A stretch of DNA of 64,000 bases from DASSUW01 sp963844205 (GTDB lineage: Bacteria > Actinomycetota > Thermoleophilia > Solirubrobacterales > Solirubrobacteraceae): contig CAWJNK010000014.1 of assembly GCA_963844205.1 (NCBI GenBank), positions 1,116,001 to 1,180,000 on the forward strand. The letters run 5' to 3'. The position numbers and the translations under genes are program-made. The notes below the pieces were generated by a model that was given only the letters and a program-made list of their open reading frames with translations, made no database searches and was not told where the DNA came from. Below, in pieces: positions 40,661 through 49,232 of the stretch. The first letter of the stretch is position 1; every line of letters begins with the position of its first letter.

Positions 40661-42523
40661 ATGTTCTCGACGAACCTCAGGCGCAACGCCTCCCGGGCGC
40701 TGGCCGCGACATGCACGCTCCTGCTTGGCGGCCTCGCGCTCAGCAGCGCCGCTCACGCCGACGCGCCGTGCCCGGACGGCGCCCGGTGCGGCAGCGTGAC
40801 CGTGCCGCTCGACCGCGCGAACCCGTCCGCCGGGACGATCGACATCGGCTACGCGCTGCTGCCACGTACGGACACGACCCGTCCGGCCGCGGGCACGATC
40901 GTTCCCAACCCCGGCGGTCCCGGCCAGACCGCGATCGCCAACGCGGGCCTCTACCGGCAGGCGCTGGCGCCGTTGCGACGAGACCGCGACCTGCTGTTGA
41001 TCGATCCCCGCGGCAACGGCCAATCGGGAGCGTTGAGTTGTCCGAGCCTGGCTGCCCGCGATCCGCTGTCGCTCCACCTTGAGAGCATCTGGGCGATCTG
41101 CGGCGCCGACCTGGGAGCGCGTGCGGGCCTCTACGGCTCGGCGGCGGTCGCCGACGACATCGACGCCGTGCGAGCAGCGCTCGGTCTCGACAAGCTGGAC
41201 CTATGGGGCGATTCCTACGGGACGTTTCTGATGCCGGTGTATGCCGCGCGGTATCCGGAGCACGTTCGCTCCGTCGTCCTGGACGGGGCGATGCCGATCG
41301 CCTTCGACCGCTGGGGCCGCGACCAGCTACAGGCCGTGCGGCGCGTCATCGGGCTGGTCTGCCGGCGCACGCACCGCTGCTCGGGTCCCCGCGTGCTTGA
41401 CGACATCGGGCGGCTCGCGCGGCGGCTGCGCCGCCATCCGGTGCGGTTCACCGCGCACAGCCCGGTTGGGCCCGTCCGGCTCACCCTCGGCGAGCGCGAG
41501 CTCGCGAACGTCACCTTCGGCGGTGGCGATCCGCGGGTCTACGGCCTGCTGCCGGCCGCCGTCGACGCCGCGCTGGATCACGATCTCGCGCCGCTCAAGC
41601 GCTTGGTCACCGTGTCCCGCGTCGACGAGGCCGGCATCCTGTTCTTCGACCCGTCGCTCGGCAGCCTCGGCGCGGCCGCCGCCGTCTCCTGTCACGACTA
41701 CCCGCGGCCCTACGACCTCGCGGCGGCGCCCGCGGCCCGGCGAGCCGAATACGACCGCGCGCTGTCGGCGCTCAACCCGGCGCAGTTTCGCCCCTTCTCG
41801 GCTCAGGCCTGGCTGGACACCGGCATCGACGCCGGCCCGAAGTGCCTCGACTGGCCGGCCGATCCGACCGCCGGCTCGCCGCTGGAGGGACGCTCGATCC
41901 CCGACGTGCCCGCGCTCGTGCAGTCCGGCGACCTGGATACCAACACGCCGATCGAGCAGGGCCGCCGAGCCGCCGCCCAGTTCGCCCACCCGATCTACGC
42001 CGTCGTCGCCAACGCCGGGCACACCCCCGACCTTCAGCCGTGCGGCCTGGCGATGGCGATCGACTTCGTCAAGCACCTGAAGACGGACCCGAACCGCTGC
42101 CGGCACGCGGGCCGCCCGCCGGAGGTCGTCGGGCGCCCCGCGCTGCACGCCGCCCGGCTGCGGTCGCCGTCCGTGCGCGCCACGGCATCCGTGCGGCGCG
42201 CGATCGGCGTCGCGCTCGCGACGCTGAGCGACGCACGCACCGCCGCCTCGTACAGCGGCATGACCGGACCGATCGACGCCCTGCGCGGCGGCACCTATGT
42301 CGTGAGCGAGCACCGGGTGCGCTTCGCCGGTGCCCGCGTCGTGAAGGACGCCATCGCCAACGGCACGCAGAAGATCGGCCGTCGCAGCACCCACACCCAG
42401 CTGCGGCTGCGCGGGCACGGAGTGCCGCCCGCCCAGCTCACGCTCATCTCGGCCGGGACCACGACGCGCGTCACCGGCACCGTCGCCGGCCAGCGCGTAG
42501 CCCTGCGGCTACGGGCCGGTTGA
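40661..42523 (+). CDS. Secreted alpha/beta hydrolase with TAP-like C-terminus
   Basis: This 620-aa protein starts at ATG 40661; an in-frame GTG lies at 40652. A signal peptide (ALAATCTLLLGGLALSSAAHA) precedes the CGSVTVPLDRANPSAGTIDI opening of the tripeptidyl-aminopeptidase-like (SlpD/TAP) family. Catalytic residues are visible: nucleophile in LWGDSYGTFLMPVYAARYPE, Asp in SGDLDTNTPIEQGRRAA and His in VVANAGHTP, within the TAP C-terminal domain. The last ~120 residues form a beta-rich extension. It likely cleaves N-terminal peptides or esters outside the cell. The 3' end overlaps the opposing aminotransferase-like gene by 15 bp. Confidence 0.87.
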   Translation: MFSTNLRRNASRALAATCTLLLGGLALSSAAHADAPCPDGARCGSVTVPLDRANPSAGTIDIGYALLPRTDTTRPAAGTIVPNPGGPGQTAIANAGLYRQALAPLRRDRDLLLIDPRGNGQSGALSCPSLAARDPLSLHLESIWAICGADLGARAGLYGSAAVADDIDAVRAALGLDKLDLWGDSYGTFLMPVYAARYPEHVRSVVLDGAMPIAFDRWGRDQLQAVRRVIGLVCRRTHRCSGPRVLDDIGRLARRLRRHPVRFTAHSPVGPVRLTLGERELANVTFGGGDPRVYGLLPAAVDAALDHDLAPLKRLVTVSRVDEAGILFFDPSLGSLGAAAAVSCHDYPRPYDLAAAPAARRAEYDRALSALNPAQFRPFSAQAWLDTGIDAGPKCLDWPADPTAGSPLEGRSIPDVPALVQSGDLDTNTPIEQGRRAAAQFAHPIYAVVANAGHTPDLQPCGLAMAIDFVKHLKTDPNRCRHAGRPPEVVGRPALHAARLRSPSVRATASVRRAIGVALATLSDARTAASYSGMTGPIDALRGGTYVVSEHRVRFAGARVVKDAIANGTQKIGRRSTHTQLRLRGHGVPPAQLTLISAGTTTRVTGTVAGQRVALRLRAG

Positions 42524-43684
42524 GAGGACGTCGCACAGCCGGTCGAGCTCGGCATCGGTGTTGTAGTAGTGCACCGACGCACGCACGAGATCCGGCAGAT
42601 CTCGTTCGGGCAGATCGAGCATCGAGTACGAGACCAGCGAGACCGACGTGTTCACCGCGGCTTCGCTCAGCCGCCGGCAGACCTCGCTGGCAGTCGTGCC
42701 CTCCACAGTGAAGGTGACGATCCCGCACCGCCGGCGGCCCTGGTCGTGCACGCGCACGCCGGGCAGGGCCGCCAGTCGATCCCGGAGGCGATCTGCCAGC
42801 GCGCTAACACGCTGCTCGATCGCGTCGAGCCCGATTCGCAGCGCATACTCGACGGCGACCCCCAGGCCGATCTTGGTGGCATAGTTCGTCTCCCAGTTCT
42901 CGAAGCGCCGGGCGTCGTTGCGCACCACGTAGCGATCGGGCGCCGTCCAGTCCGCGGCGTGCAGGTCGAGAAACGGCGGCTCGAGGTGCTCGACGAGCTC
43001 GGAACGCACGAAGAGGAACCCCGTCCCGCGCGGACCTCTCAGATACTTGCGCCCGGTGGCGGTCAGCATGTCGCAGCCGAGCTCCCTGACGTCGAGCGGC
43101 ATCTGGCCGGCCGACTGGCAGGCGTCGAGCAGGAACGGCACCCCGGCGGCGCGCGTGACCGCGCCGATCTCCGCCGCCGGGTTGACCAGACCGCCGTGGG
43201 TCGGCACGTGGGTGACAGCGACGAGCTTGGCGTCGTCGTCGATCCGGCGCTCCAGGTCCTCGACACTGACCTGGCCGCTGGCGTCGTTGTCGATGATCTC
43301 GATCCTGGCGCCGGTCTTACGCGCGATCTGAAGGAAGGCGATGACATTGCTCGCGTACTCCGCGCGCGCGGTCAGGATGCGATCGCCTTCGCGAAACGCG
43401 AACGAGTAGAAGAGCATGTCCCATGCTCGCGTGGCGTTCTCCACGACGGCCACCTCTTGCTCATGGCAGCCGATGAGCTCGGAGATGGCCGAGTAGGTCC
43501 TCTCGACCTGATCCGCGGCCGCGGCGGCAGCCTCATAGCCGCCCATCAGGGACTCGCGGCGAAGATGCGCGATCACCGCATCGGTGACCGGCGTCGGCAT
43601 GAGCGCTGCACCCGCGTTGTTCAGGTGCGCGACGGCCTCGCATCCCGGCGTGTCGCGGCGCACTCGCTCGACGTCGATGGACAC
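42509..43684 (-). CDS. Class V aminotransferase / cysteine-desulfurase-like PLP enzyme
   Basis: This 391-aa protein starts at GTG 43684. It has AHLNNAGAALMPTPVTDAVI at the N-terminus, VVENATRAWDMLFYSFAF (cofactor phosphate contact), FLLDACQSAGQMPLDVRELG with the Asp that pairs with the PLP ring nitrogen, and the Schiff-base Lys in TATGRKYLRGPRGTGFLFV. These features match the class V group near SufS/CsdA and isopenicillin-N-epimerase-like proteins. No SufS-type active-site Cys is evident in the C-terminal loop (VNTSVSLVSYSMLDL), so a desulfurase role is doubtful. Substrate unknown. Confidence 0.85.
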   Translation of the reverse strand: MSIDVERVRRDTPGCEAVAHLNNAGAALMPTPVTDAVIAHLRRESLMGGYEAAAAAADQVERTYSAISELIGCHEQEVAVVENATRAWDMLFYSFAFREGDRILTARAEYASNVIAFLQIARKTGARIEIIDNDASGQVSVEDLERRIDDDAKLVAVTHVPTHGGLVNPAAEIGAVTRAAGVPFLLDACQSAGQMPLDVRELGCDMLTATGRKYLRGPRGTGFLFVRSELVEHLEPPFLDLHAADWTAPDRYVVRNDARRFENWETNYATKIGLGVAVEYALRIGLDAIEQRVSALADRLRDRLAALPGVRVHDQGRRRCGIVTFTVEGTTASEVCRRLSEAAVNTSVSLVSYSMLDLPERDLPDLVRASVHYYNTDAELDRLCDVLSTGP

Positions 43685-43711
43685 CGCGCGACCCTACTCC
43701 GCCGGGAACAA

Positions 43712-45772
43712 TCAGAGGTCGCGCAGGATCCGCGCGACGGTGCTGTGGGACCGCCAGGCGACCGGCTCCGGCTCCTCGCTCGGCAGCTCGGGGCGGGTGG
43801 GCTCGGGCTCGATCGGGCCGCCGAGGTCGGGCTCGAGCCGGTAGAGGGTCGCGAGCCGGCGGCGGACGGTGTCCGCGAGCGGGCGGTCGTTGTGCTCGAC
43901 GGCCGCCTCGAGCGCGTCGAGCCGTTCCTGGTGCCCGTCCGGGAAGTCGAGCGGCTCGAGCTCCTCGGGCCGGTTGTCGTAGAGGACCTGCACGAGCCAG
44001 AGCCAGTCGTCGGCCAGCCGCAGGTCGTCGTCGGACGGCTCACCCTCGGGGGGCGGGAGCACCGCGAACCAGGTGCGCTCGAGGTGCGGCACCGGCTCGA
44101 ACCGGCCCGCCCGGCCCGCGAGCTCGAGCCAGGCGACCATCGCGGCCACCGGCACCGGTGCGTAGGCGCGGTCCCAGCGCCGGGCGACCGTGGCCAGCAC
44201 GGCTTGGGCGACGGCGCGCAGCTCCAGCCGGGTCGGCGAGAGCGTGACGGCGTCGAACGCGGCGTCGAGGCCGAGCAGCACGCGCTGGGTGTCGTGGTCG
44301 TCGGTGTCGCGGACGATGGCGGTCAGGCGATCGCCGAGCCCGTCCCAGTCGGCGTCGTCGACCAGCAGCGGGAACTCGCGCTCCCCCTCGCGCCCGCCGG
44401 CGGTGGACACCGCGAGCAGCAGGCCGTCGATCCCGGCGTGGGCCAGGAACGCCCGCCGCGCGGGGGCGTCGGTGGTGAGCTGGTCGATCACGAGGTCGCG
44501 CCAGCTTGGGTGCACCCACCCGACGACCGTGTCCGTCACGCGCAGGAAGTGGTCGGCGAGCCGGTCCATGAGCTCGGCCGGCGCGCGTGGCAGGCCGTGC
44601 TCCGCGTGCCGGCGGGCGGCCGTGGCGAGGTCGCGCTCGGCCACCAGCGCGGGCGCGCAGTCGAGCATCGCGACGAGCACGGCGCGGTGCTCGCGGTCGA
44701 GCGCGGCGAACGACGCCGCCATCGCCTCGGTCGGCTCGCGAAGCTCTCGCCGGAGCACCTCCTCGACCGCGTCGTGCGCCGTGTCGAGCCGGAACAGGCG
44801 GCCGGCGGTGAAGCGCCGGATGCGCTCCGGCGTGAAGTGCGGGTCCTCGACGATCGCGTCGCCGTGCTCGCGCACGAGCCGCGCCGCGGCGGTGCCCGAC
44901 GCCCCGGCCGCCTTCGCGTGGCGGAACAGGATCAGCGCCTTCTCGGCGCGGTCGAGCGCCGCGGCGTCGACGAGCACCTGCGCCGGCTGCGGGAAGCGCT
45001 CGGCGCCGCGCTCGCGGTGGATGCGCGCGAGCCCGGCGCGCAGCGGCGCCGGCCGCGACGTCCAGATCAGCGCGTGCCGCTCGTCGAGCGAGCGCAGCAG
45101 CCGCTCCATCTCCCGCGCCCACCGCTCGCCCGCGTCGGGCCGGTACTCGGTCGAGCCGAACGCGTCGTCGGCGACGAACACCTGCGCGCGGTCGTCGGCC
45201 CACGCGCTCCACACCTCCTCCGGCCGCGTGCACTCGTGCGCCTCCCAGCCGTCGGTGACCAGCGCCAGCGCGACCATCCGCGCCACCGCCGTCTTGCCCA
45301 TCTCGGGCGGTCCGGTGAGGACGGCGAAGCGGTGTCGGCGCAGCACCTCGAGCACCCGGGCATGGGCGGCGACTGGCACGAACACCCGCGCCAGCTCGCG
45401 CGCCGCTTCGGCGTCGAAGGAGCTGCTGGTCGCCGGCACCGGCGCTCCGCCGAGCGCCGAGGGATGGGCCGCCCGCAGCTCGCCCGAGCGGTCCAGCGCG
45501 TCCGACAGCCAGCGCCGGCCGAGGACGCGGACGCCGTTCTCGCCCGGCACCGCCGCCTCGTCGGCGTTGGTGACGATCACGTGCGAGTGCTCGGGCCACG
45601 GCGCGTCGCCGCGCCGCCACACCATCCGCAGGACCGTGCCGTCCCACAGGGCCTCGCGGACCTCGTCGGAGGAGCCCTGCCACGCCGAAGCCGGCACCGC
45701 CAGCTCGCGCTCCACGGCGTCGGTCGCGAGCCGCTCGTAGAGCAGCCAGCCGAGCGAGTCGAGGTTGTACAC
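43712..45772 (-). CDS. nSTAND3-like NTPase with degenerate N-terminal domain
   Basis: This 686-aa protein starts at GTG 45772. After a ~110-residue N-terminal region (MYNLDSLGWLLYERL, VIVTNADEAAVPG), the NTPase core has Walker A LTGPPEMGKTAVARMVALA near residue 150 and the acidic strand AQVFVADDAFGSTEYRP, followed by ALIWTSRPAPL (sensor). The C-terminal half is helical and without recognisable repeats. The core matches my recollection of nSTAND3 proteins, often conflict/defence components whose N-terminal domain is a restriction-endonuclease fold opening with a similar L-G-W motif. The usual G-x-D...E-x-K-like residues are not visible here. It stands alone, without methyltransferase or other defence genes. 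Confidence 0.65.
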   Translation of the reverse strand: MYNLDSLGWLLYERLATDAVERELAVPASAWQGSSDEVREALWDGTVLRMVWRRGDAPWPEHSHVIVTNADEAAVPGENGVRVLGRRWLSDALDRSGELRAAHPSALGGAPVPATSSSFDAEAARELARVFVPVAAHARVLEVLRRHRFAVLTGPPEMGKTAVARMVALALVTDGWEAHECTRPEEVWSAWADDRAQVFVADDAFGSTEYRPDAGERWAREMERLLRSLDERHALIWTSRPAPLRAGLARIHRERGAERFPQPAQVLVDAAALDRAEKALILFRHAKAAGASGTAAARLVREHGDAIVEDPHFTPERIRRFTAGRLFRLDTAHDAVEEVLRRELREPTEAMAASFAALDREHRAVLVAMLDCAPALVAERDLATAARRHAEHGLPRAPAELMDRLADHFLRVTDTVVGWVHPSWRDLVIDQLTTDAPARRAFLAHAGIDGLLLAVSTAGGREGEREFPLLVDDADWDGLGDRLTAIVRDTDDHDTQRVLLGLDAAFDAVTLSPTRLELRAVAQAVLATVARRWDRAYAPVPVAAMVAWLELAGRAGRFEPVPHLERTWFAVLPPPEGEPSDDDLRLADDWLWLVQVLYDNRPEELEPLDFPDGHQERLDALEAAVEHNDRPLADTVRRRLATLYRLEPDLGGPIEPEPTRPELPSEEPEPVAWRSHSTVARILRDL

Positions 45773-45802
45773 GCAGTGGATGATCCCTCAGCGGTCAACA
45801 AG

Positions 45803-45871
45803 GCGGGTCACGCCGTCGGCCATGCCGCGGCATCGCCAAGGAAGCGGGTCACGCCGTCGGCGATGCCGCGG
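45803..45871. repeat. Direct repeat creating the amidase C-terminus
   Basis: A 28-base unit starting GCGGGTCACGCCGTCGGC occurs at 45803 and again at 45844 with one difference. The 41-bp period is not a multiple of three, so the second copy on the minus strand is read in another frame and supplies the stop codon of the amidase gene. It is a recent-looking local duplication. Confidence 0.75.
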
Positions 45872-46536
45872 GCCACCCGCCTGCGGAACCGCCTCGACTC
45901 AACGAGCTCCGCGTCGGCGGCGTTGCGCATGTTCGCGGTCTCCACGAACACCGCGGGGATGTCGCTGAGCCGCAATCCACCGAGGTCCGAGCGCGCGACG
46001 AGCCCGTCGCCGCCGACGTAGGTCGCGCGCGGGAGGCGCGTGCGTTCCTCGTACGCGGCGCGCATCAGTCGCCCCAGGCGGCGCGACGGGCGGTAGATGT
46101 CGTCGGTCAGCCCGTCGATCCGCGTCGGGCGGATCACGTGGAAGCCGCGGCCGTCCGGCGGGCCGCCGTCGGCGTGGATCGAGACCGCGGCGTCCGCTCC
46201 CGCCGAGTTGGCGATGCGCGCGCGGCGGGGGATGCACGGCCCGACGCCGCGGTCGTTGCGGCGCGTCAGGATGACCTCGGCCCCTCGACGACGAAGGATC
46301 CGCGCCGCGGCACGCGCCACAGTGAGGTTGAAGCGCGACTCCCTGTAGCCGGACGCCGTCGCGGTGCCGGTGGTGTTGCACGCCTTGTACATCCCACCGC
46401 CGACGTGCACCTGGCGGCTGATGCGCTCCGGGTGCGCGGCGTTGCGGCCGTTGTGACCTGGATCGAGGACCACGGTGCGGCCGTCGAGCGGGCCAGCCGC
46501 CACGGCGGCCGCCACCGCGACTGCGGCGACGAGCAT
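45808..46536 (-). CDS. N-acetylmuramoyl-L-alanine amidase (Amidase_3)
   Basis: This 242-aa protein starts at ATG 46536. A short hydrophobic leader (LVAAVAVAAAVAAGPLDG) suggests export. The zinc amidase domain has TVVLDPGHNGRNAAHPER (first His), SGYRESRFNLTVARAAARIL (Glu) and AAVSIHADGGPPDGRGFHVI (second His). IPAVFVETANMRNAADAELV holds the catalytic Glu. It cleaves the bond between MurNAc and L-alanine in peptidoglycan. There is no separate cell-wall-binding domain. The C-terminus (GDAAAWPTA) was made by a 41-bp duplication. Confidence 0.88.
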   Translation of the reverse strand: MLVAAVAVAAAVAAGPLDGRTVVLDPGHNGRNAAHPERISRQVHVGGGMYKACNTTGTATASGYRESRFNLTVARAAARILRRRGAEVILTRRNDRGVGPCIPRRARIANSAGADAAVSIHADGGPPDGRGFHVIRPTRIDGLTDDIYRPSRRLGRLMRAAYEERTRLPRATYVGGDGLVARSDLGGLRLSDIPAVFVETANMRNAADAELVESRRFRRRVARGIADGVTRFLGDAAAWPTA

Positions 46537-46560
46537 GCCGCATAGGATTGCGAAGATGCG

Positions 46561-46758
46561 GTGGTGTCCGCGACCGCCGAGAGCCGCCCCCACCGGCTGA
46601 CGGCCGTGCCGCGCGAGGAGTCGCGCGTCACCGTGGAGCTGGACGCGGTGCTGATCGTCGCGATCTCCGCCGTGGTCCTGGCGGCCGTGATCGCCTACGA
46701 GACCGTGCGGTTCGCCGAGCTGCGCGACCGCCTGCGCCACCAGCTCGCGCACGAGTAG
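46561..46758 (+). CDS. Small single-helix membrane protein
   Basis: Up to 65 residues are readable from GTG 46561, with one helix (AVLIVAISAVVLAAVIAYET) and an amphipathic charged tail (VRFAELRDRLRHQLAHE). GTG 46630, giving MELDAVLIVAIS, may be the true start. No family is recognised. It diverges from the amidase gene and abuts the 3' end of the amidohydrolase gene. Confidence 0.45.
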   Translation: MVSATAESRPHRLTAVPREESRVTVELDAVLIVAISAVVLAAVIAYETVRFAELRDRLRHQLAHE

Positions 46759-46760
46759 CG

Positions 46761-47879
46761 TCAGCGCGGAATCGGCACGTCGGGCGTGCGGGCGATGGTC
46801 GTCGCCATCAGCAGCAGCCGGATCGCCTCGGGGTAGCGCGTCCCGGGGCGCGGGGGCGCGAGGTGCTCCTCGTAGAGGTCGAGGAGCGTGATCACTGCCG
46901 CGAAGAGGGCGGCGTGCGGGCCGTCGTCGCCGACCGCGCTGGCGAGCCGGGCGAGCGCAACCGGCTCGGTCGCGTCGCCGCCGCCGAACGAGCGCCCGAT
47001 CGCCTGGTTGAGGTGCGACATGGTGCGTTCCAGCAGGGGGTCGAGCGGCTGTGTGGGCGGTGGTGGCGGGCCGGCTGGCTCCGGCTCGGCGCCGTCGAGG
47101 ATCCGCTCGAGCTGGGCGCCGGCGATCGAGCGCAGCGCGGGGCGGTCGATGCCGGCCTGCACCGCGAGGCGGAGGTGCAGCACGGCCGACATCAGCGGCA
47201 GGCCGTACGGGGAGTCGCTCGCCCACAGGATGTTGCCCGACGGCGCGAGCGTGAACAGCGCTATGAGGTCTGCCGGGTCCCACCACGCGGTGTCGACGAA
47301 CAGGTTCGGGTGCTCGGGCAGGACGCGCCACAGCCAGGCGAGGTCGGAGATCGCCGCGTGCGCGAGGATCAGCCGGGCTTGGCCGAACTCCCCTGAGAGG
47401 CGGACGGTGTCGCGGCCGAGCGCCGGGATGCCGCGGCCGGCGTGGATGAGCACCGGCACGCGCCGCTCGTGTGCGAGGGCGACGATGTCCCGCACCGCCG
47501 GCTCGGACAGCGTGAAGCGCTCGGCGCGGGGGTGGAGCTTGATGCCGCGCGCGCCGGCGTCGAGGCAGCGGCGGGCCTCGGCGAGCGGGTCGGCGCGCGG
47601 GTCGACGCGACAGAAGGCCACGAGGCGCCCGTTCGAGTCGGCGGCCGCTTGGAGGGCGCGGTCGTTGGCTCGTGGGTAGCCGTCGGGCTCGTGCAGCGGG
47701 AACACCACGCCGCGAGCGTCGGCGGCGCCCAGCACGGCGAGTAGCTGCTCCGGCGTCTGGCGCGCCCCGTCGGGATCGGCGTCCCCGATGTGCGTGTGGG
47801 CGTCGAACAGCGACACCTCGCCGTGGTCGGCTCGGAAGAGGTCCCACCACGGCCGCAGGATCGCCTCGACGTCGAGCAT
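46761..47879 (-). CDS. Amidohydrolase_2-family metal-dependent hydrolase
   Basis: This 372-aa protein starts at ATG 47879. The TIM-barrel amidohydrolase pattern is visible: VSLFDAHTHIGDADPDG (H-x-H on strand 1), GARGIKLHPRAERF, VPVLIHAGRGIPALG (strand 5 His), LILAHAAISDLAWL (strand 6 His) and ILWASDSPYGLPLM (strand 8 catalytic Asp). A Pro-rich linker (EPAGPPPPPTQPLDP) leads to a ~100-residue helical extension that is not part of the usual family. Substrates are probably small cyclic or decarboxylatable compounds; none is indicated by context. Confidence 0.83.
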   Translation of the reverse strand: MLDVEAILRPWWDLFRADHGEVSLFDAHTHIGDADPDGARQTPEQLLAVLGAADARGVVFPLHEPDGYPRANDRALQAAADSNGRLVAFCRVDPRADPLAEARRCLDAGARGIKLHPRAERFTLSEPAVRDIVALAHERRVPVLIHAGRGIPALGRDTVRLSGEFGQARLILAHAAISDLAWLWRVLPEHPNLFVDTAWWDPADLIALFTLAPSGNILWASDSPYGLPLMSAVLHLRLAVQAGIDRPALRSIAGAQLERILDGAEPEPAGPPPPPTQPLDPLLERTMSHLNQAIGRSFGGGDATEPVALARLASAVGDDGPHAALFAAVITLLDLYEEHLAPPRPGTRYPEAIRLLLMATTIARTPDVPIPR

Positions 47880-47931
47880 TGGGCGCCGCACCCTATACAG
47901 CCTCGCGCGCCGATGGCCGATACTCACTCGC

Positions 47932-48252
47932 ATGCTTTTCCGCCGCGAGCGCGTCCGCATCGAGACCCAGCGCCACGAGATCGAGGGCACGCTGCAACTG
48001 CCCCACGAGGGTTTCCGGTCGCGCACCACCGACTTCCTGAACGCCCACGAGCGGGAGTTCCTCGCGCTCACCGAAGCCGAGGTCCGCTGGCTAGACGGTG
48101 ACCGCAAGCCCGAGCGCCACGACTTCTTGGCCGTCGCCGCACGCCAGATCGTGATCGTGCTCGAGCTCGAGACACTCGGCGTGATCGACGAGAGCGGCGC
48201 CCCCGAGCCGGCCCACCTCGCCACGCTCTCCACCCCACCGCCCACGCGTTAA
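47932..48252 (+). CDS. Small conserved protein of unknown function
   Basis: This 106-aa protein starts at ATG 47932, diverging from the amidohydrolase across 52 bp. The sequence RRERVRIETQRHEIEGTLQL followed by RSRTTDFLNAHEREFLALTE and a hydrophobic strand QIVIVLELETLGVI looks like a small beta-barrel protein found widely in actinobacteria; I recognise the pattern (DUF6812-like) but no function. There are no membrane segments or signal peptide. A nested hairpin follows the stop codon. Confidence 0.65.
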   Translation: MLFRRERVRIETQRHEIEGTLQLPHEGFRSRTTDFLNAHEREFLALTEAEVRWLDGDRKPERHDFLAVAARQIVIVLELETLGVIDESGAPEPAHLATLSTPPPTR

Positions 48253-48302
48253 AAGGGGGTCTGACGCCCGACTTACCGCGGGTAGTAAGGGGTCAGCCCT
48301 CC
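48253..48302. terminator. Nested hairpin between convergent genes
   Basis: An inner stem (CTTAC 48273-48277 with GTAAG 48286-48290) sits inside an outer stem (CTGAC 48262-48266 with GTCAG 48293-48297, extended by G/C pairs). It fills the gap between the small protein gene and the opposing VWA gene and is probably a bidirectional terminator. Confidence 0.6.
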
Positions 48303-49232
48303 TTAGGGCAGGCGTCCCAGCCAGCGGACGGAGCCGGCGAGGGCGCCACCGAGCAGGAGCAGGCCCGCGCCTGCGAACGCCACGGTGATCTCGCGCGTCT
48401 CCTTGCGGGTGCCGAGTTGTGAGCCGAGGCGCTCGTAGACCGCGGTCAGCTGGTCGCTGTCGGCGGCCTCGAACGCCTGGCCGCCGGAGGCCTCCGCAAT
48501 CGCGGCGAGCGCCTGCGGGTCGGGCGGGACGCGGAGGACGCCATCGACCACCCCGTCGGGCGTGCCGAGCGCGACGGTGTAGACCGGGATCCTGGTCTGT
48601 GCGGCCTCGCGGGCGACTTCGACGGCGTCGCGGCCGGTGGTCTGCTTGCCGTCCGAGAGGAGGACGACCGCGGCCGGCGGGCGGCGGTCGCCGGCGGTCG
48701 GCTCGAGCGCGCGGAGCGCAGCCTCGAGGCCGTCGCCGGTGGCGGTCCCGCCATCGGCCACGAGGCCGCCGAGCGCGGCGCGGACCTGCTCGTGGTCGGT
48801 GGTCGGCGGCTGGAGCACGGCCGCGGTGTCGCTGAACGCGACCGCGCCGACGCGCAGCTCCTTCGGCGCTTCGTCGAGGAAGCGGTACGCCGCCGAGCGG
48901 GCGGCCTCGAGGCGGTCGGGCGCCACGTCGGTGGCGGTCATCGAGCGCGACGTGTCGGTGACGAGCATCACCGACGCCTGCTCGACGGGGACGGCGACGG
49001 TCGCCTCGGGCCGCGCGAGCGCGAGCACGAGCGCACCGACGCCGGCCGCCACGAGCGCGGCGGGCAGGTGCCGGCGCCAGCGCGGAGTGGCGGGAGCGGC
49101 GAGCGCGGCGACCGGCGTGCCGGGGAAGCGCACGGCGTACCGGCGGCGGCGGCGCTGGGCGAGCGCGTGGAGCGCAAGCCCCGCGGGCAGCGCGAGCAGC
49201 GCGAGCAGAAAGACGGGCGCCGCGAAGCTCAT
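48303..49232 (-). CDS. VWA-domain membrane protein (BatA/BatB-like)
   Basis: This 309-aa protein starts at ATG 49232, overlapping the DUF58 stop. Architecture: an N-terminal helix (APVFLLALLALPAGLALHAL), a second helix (AALVAAGVGALVLALARPEA), a von Willebrand A domain with the MIDAS motif MLVTDTSRSMTATDV and a later T-x-T-G-D (GGTATGDGLEAA), and a C-terminal helix (FAGAGLLLLGGALAGSV). Such proteins are partners of MoxR ATPases. A close paralogue is encoded at 57062; both share SGGQ-x-F and AVYERLGSQ near the C-terminus. Confidence 0.9.
   Translation of the reverse strand: MSFAAPVFLLALLALPAGLALHALAQRRRRRYAVRFPGTPVAALAAPATPRWRRHLPAALVAAGVGALVLALARPEATVAVPVEQASVMLVTDTSRSMTATDVAPDRLEAARSAAYRFLDEAPKELRVGAVAFSDTAAVLQPPTTDHEQVRAALGGLVADGGTATGDGLEAALRALEPTAGDRRPPAAVVLLSDGKQTTGRDAVEVAREAAQTRIPVYTVALGTPDGVVDGVLRVPPDPQALAAIAEASGGQAFEAADSDQLTAVYERLGSQLGTRKETREITVAFAGAGLLLLGGALAGSVRWLGRLP

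Noticed and set aside
42509..43684. Cysteine desulfurase (SufS) assignment for the class V PLP enzyme
   Set aside because: The PLP lysine is present, but no conserved active-site Cys loop is seen and no suf genes are adjacent. A general class V name is safer.
42569..46021. Long plus-strand open frame (1150 codons) opposite the aminotransferase and nSTAND3-like genes
   Set aside because: No family signature, and composition typical of antisense to GC-rich codons. The minus-strand proteins have clear motifs.
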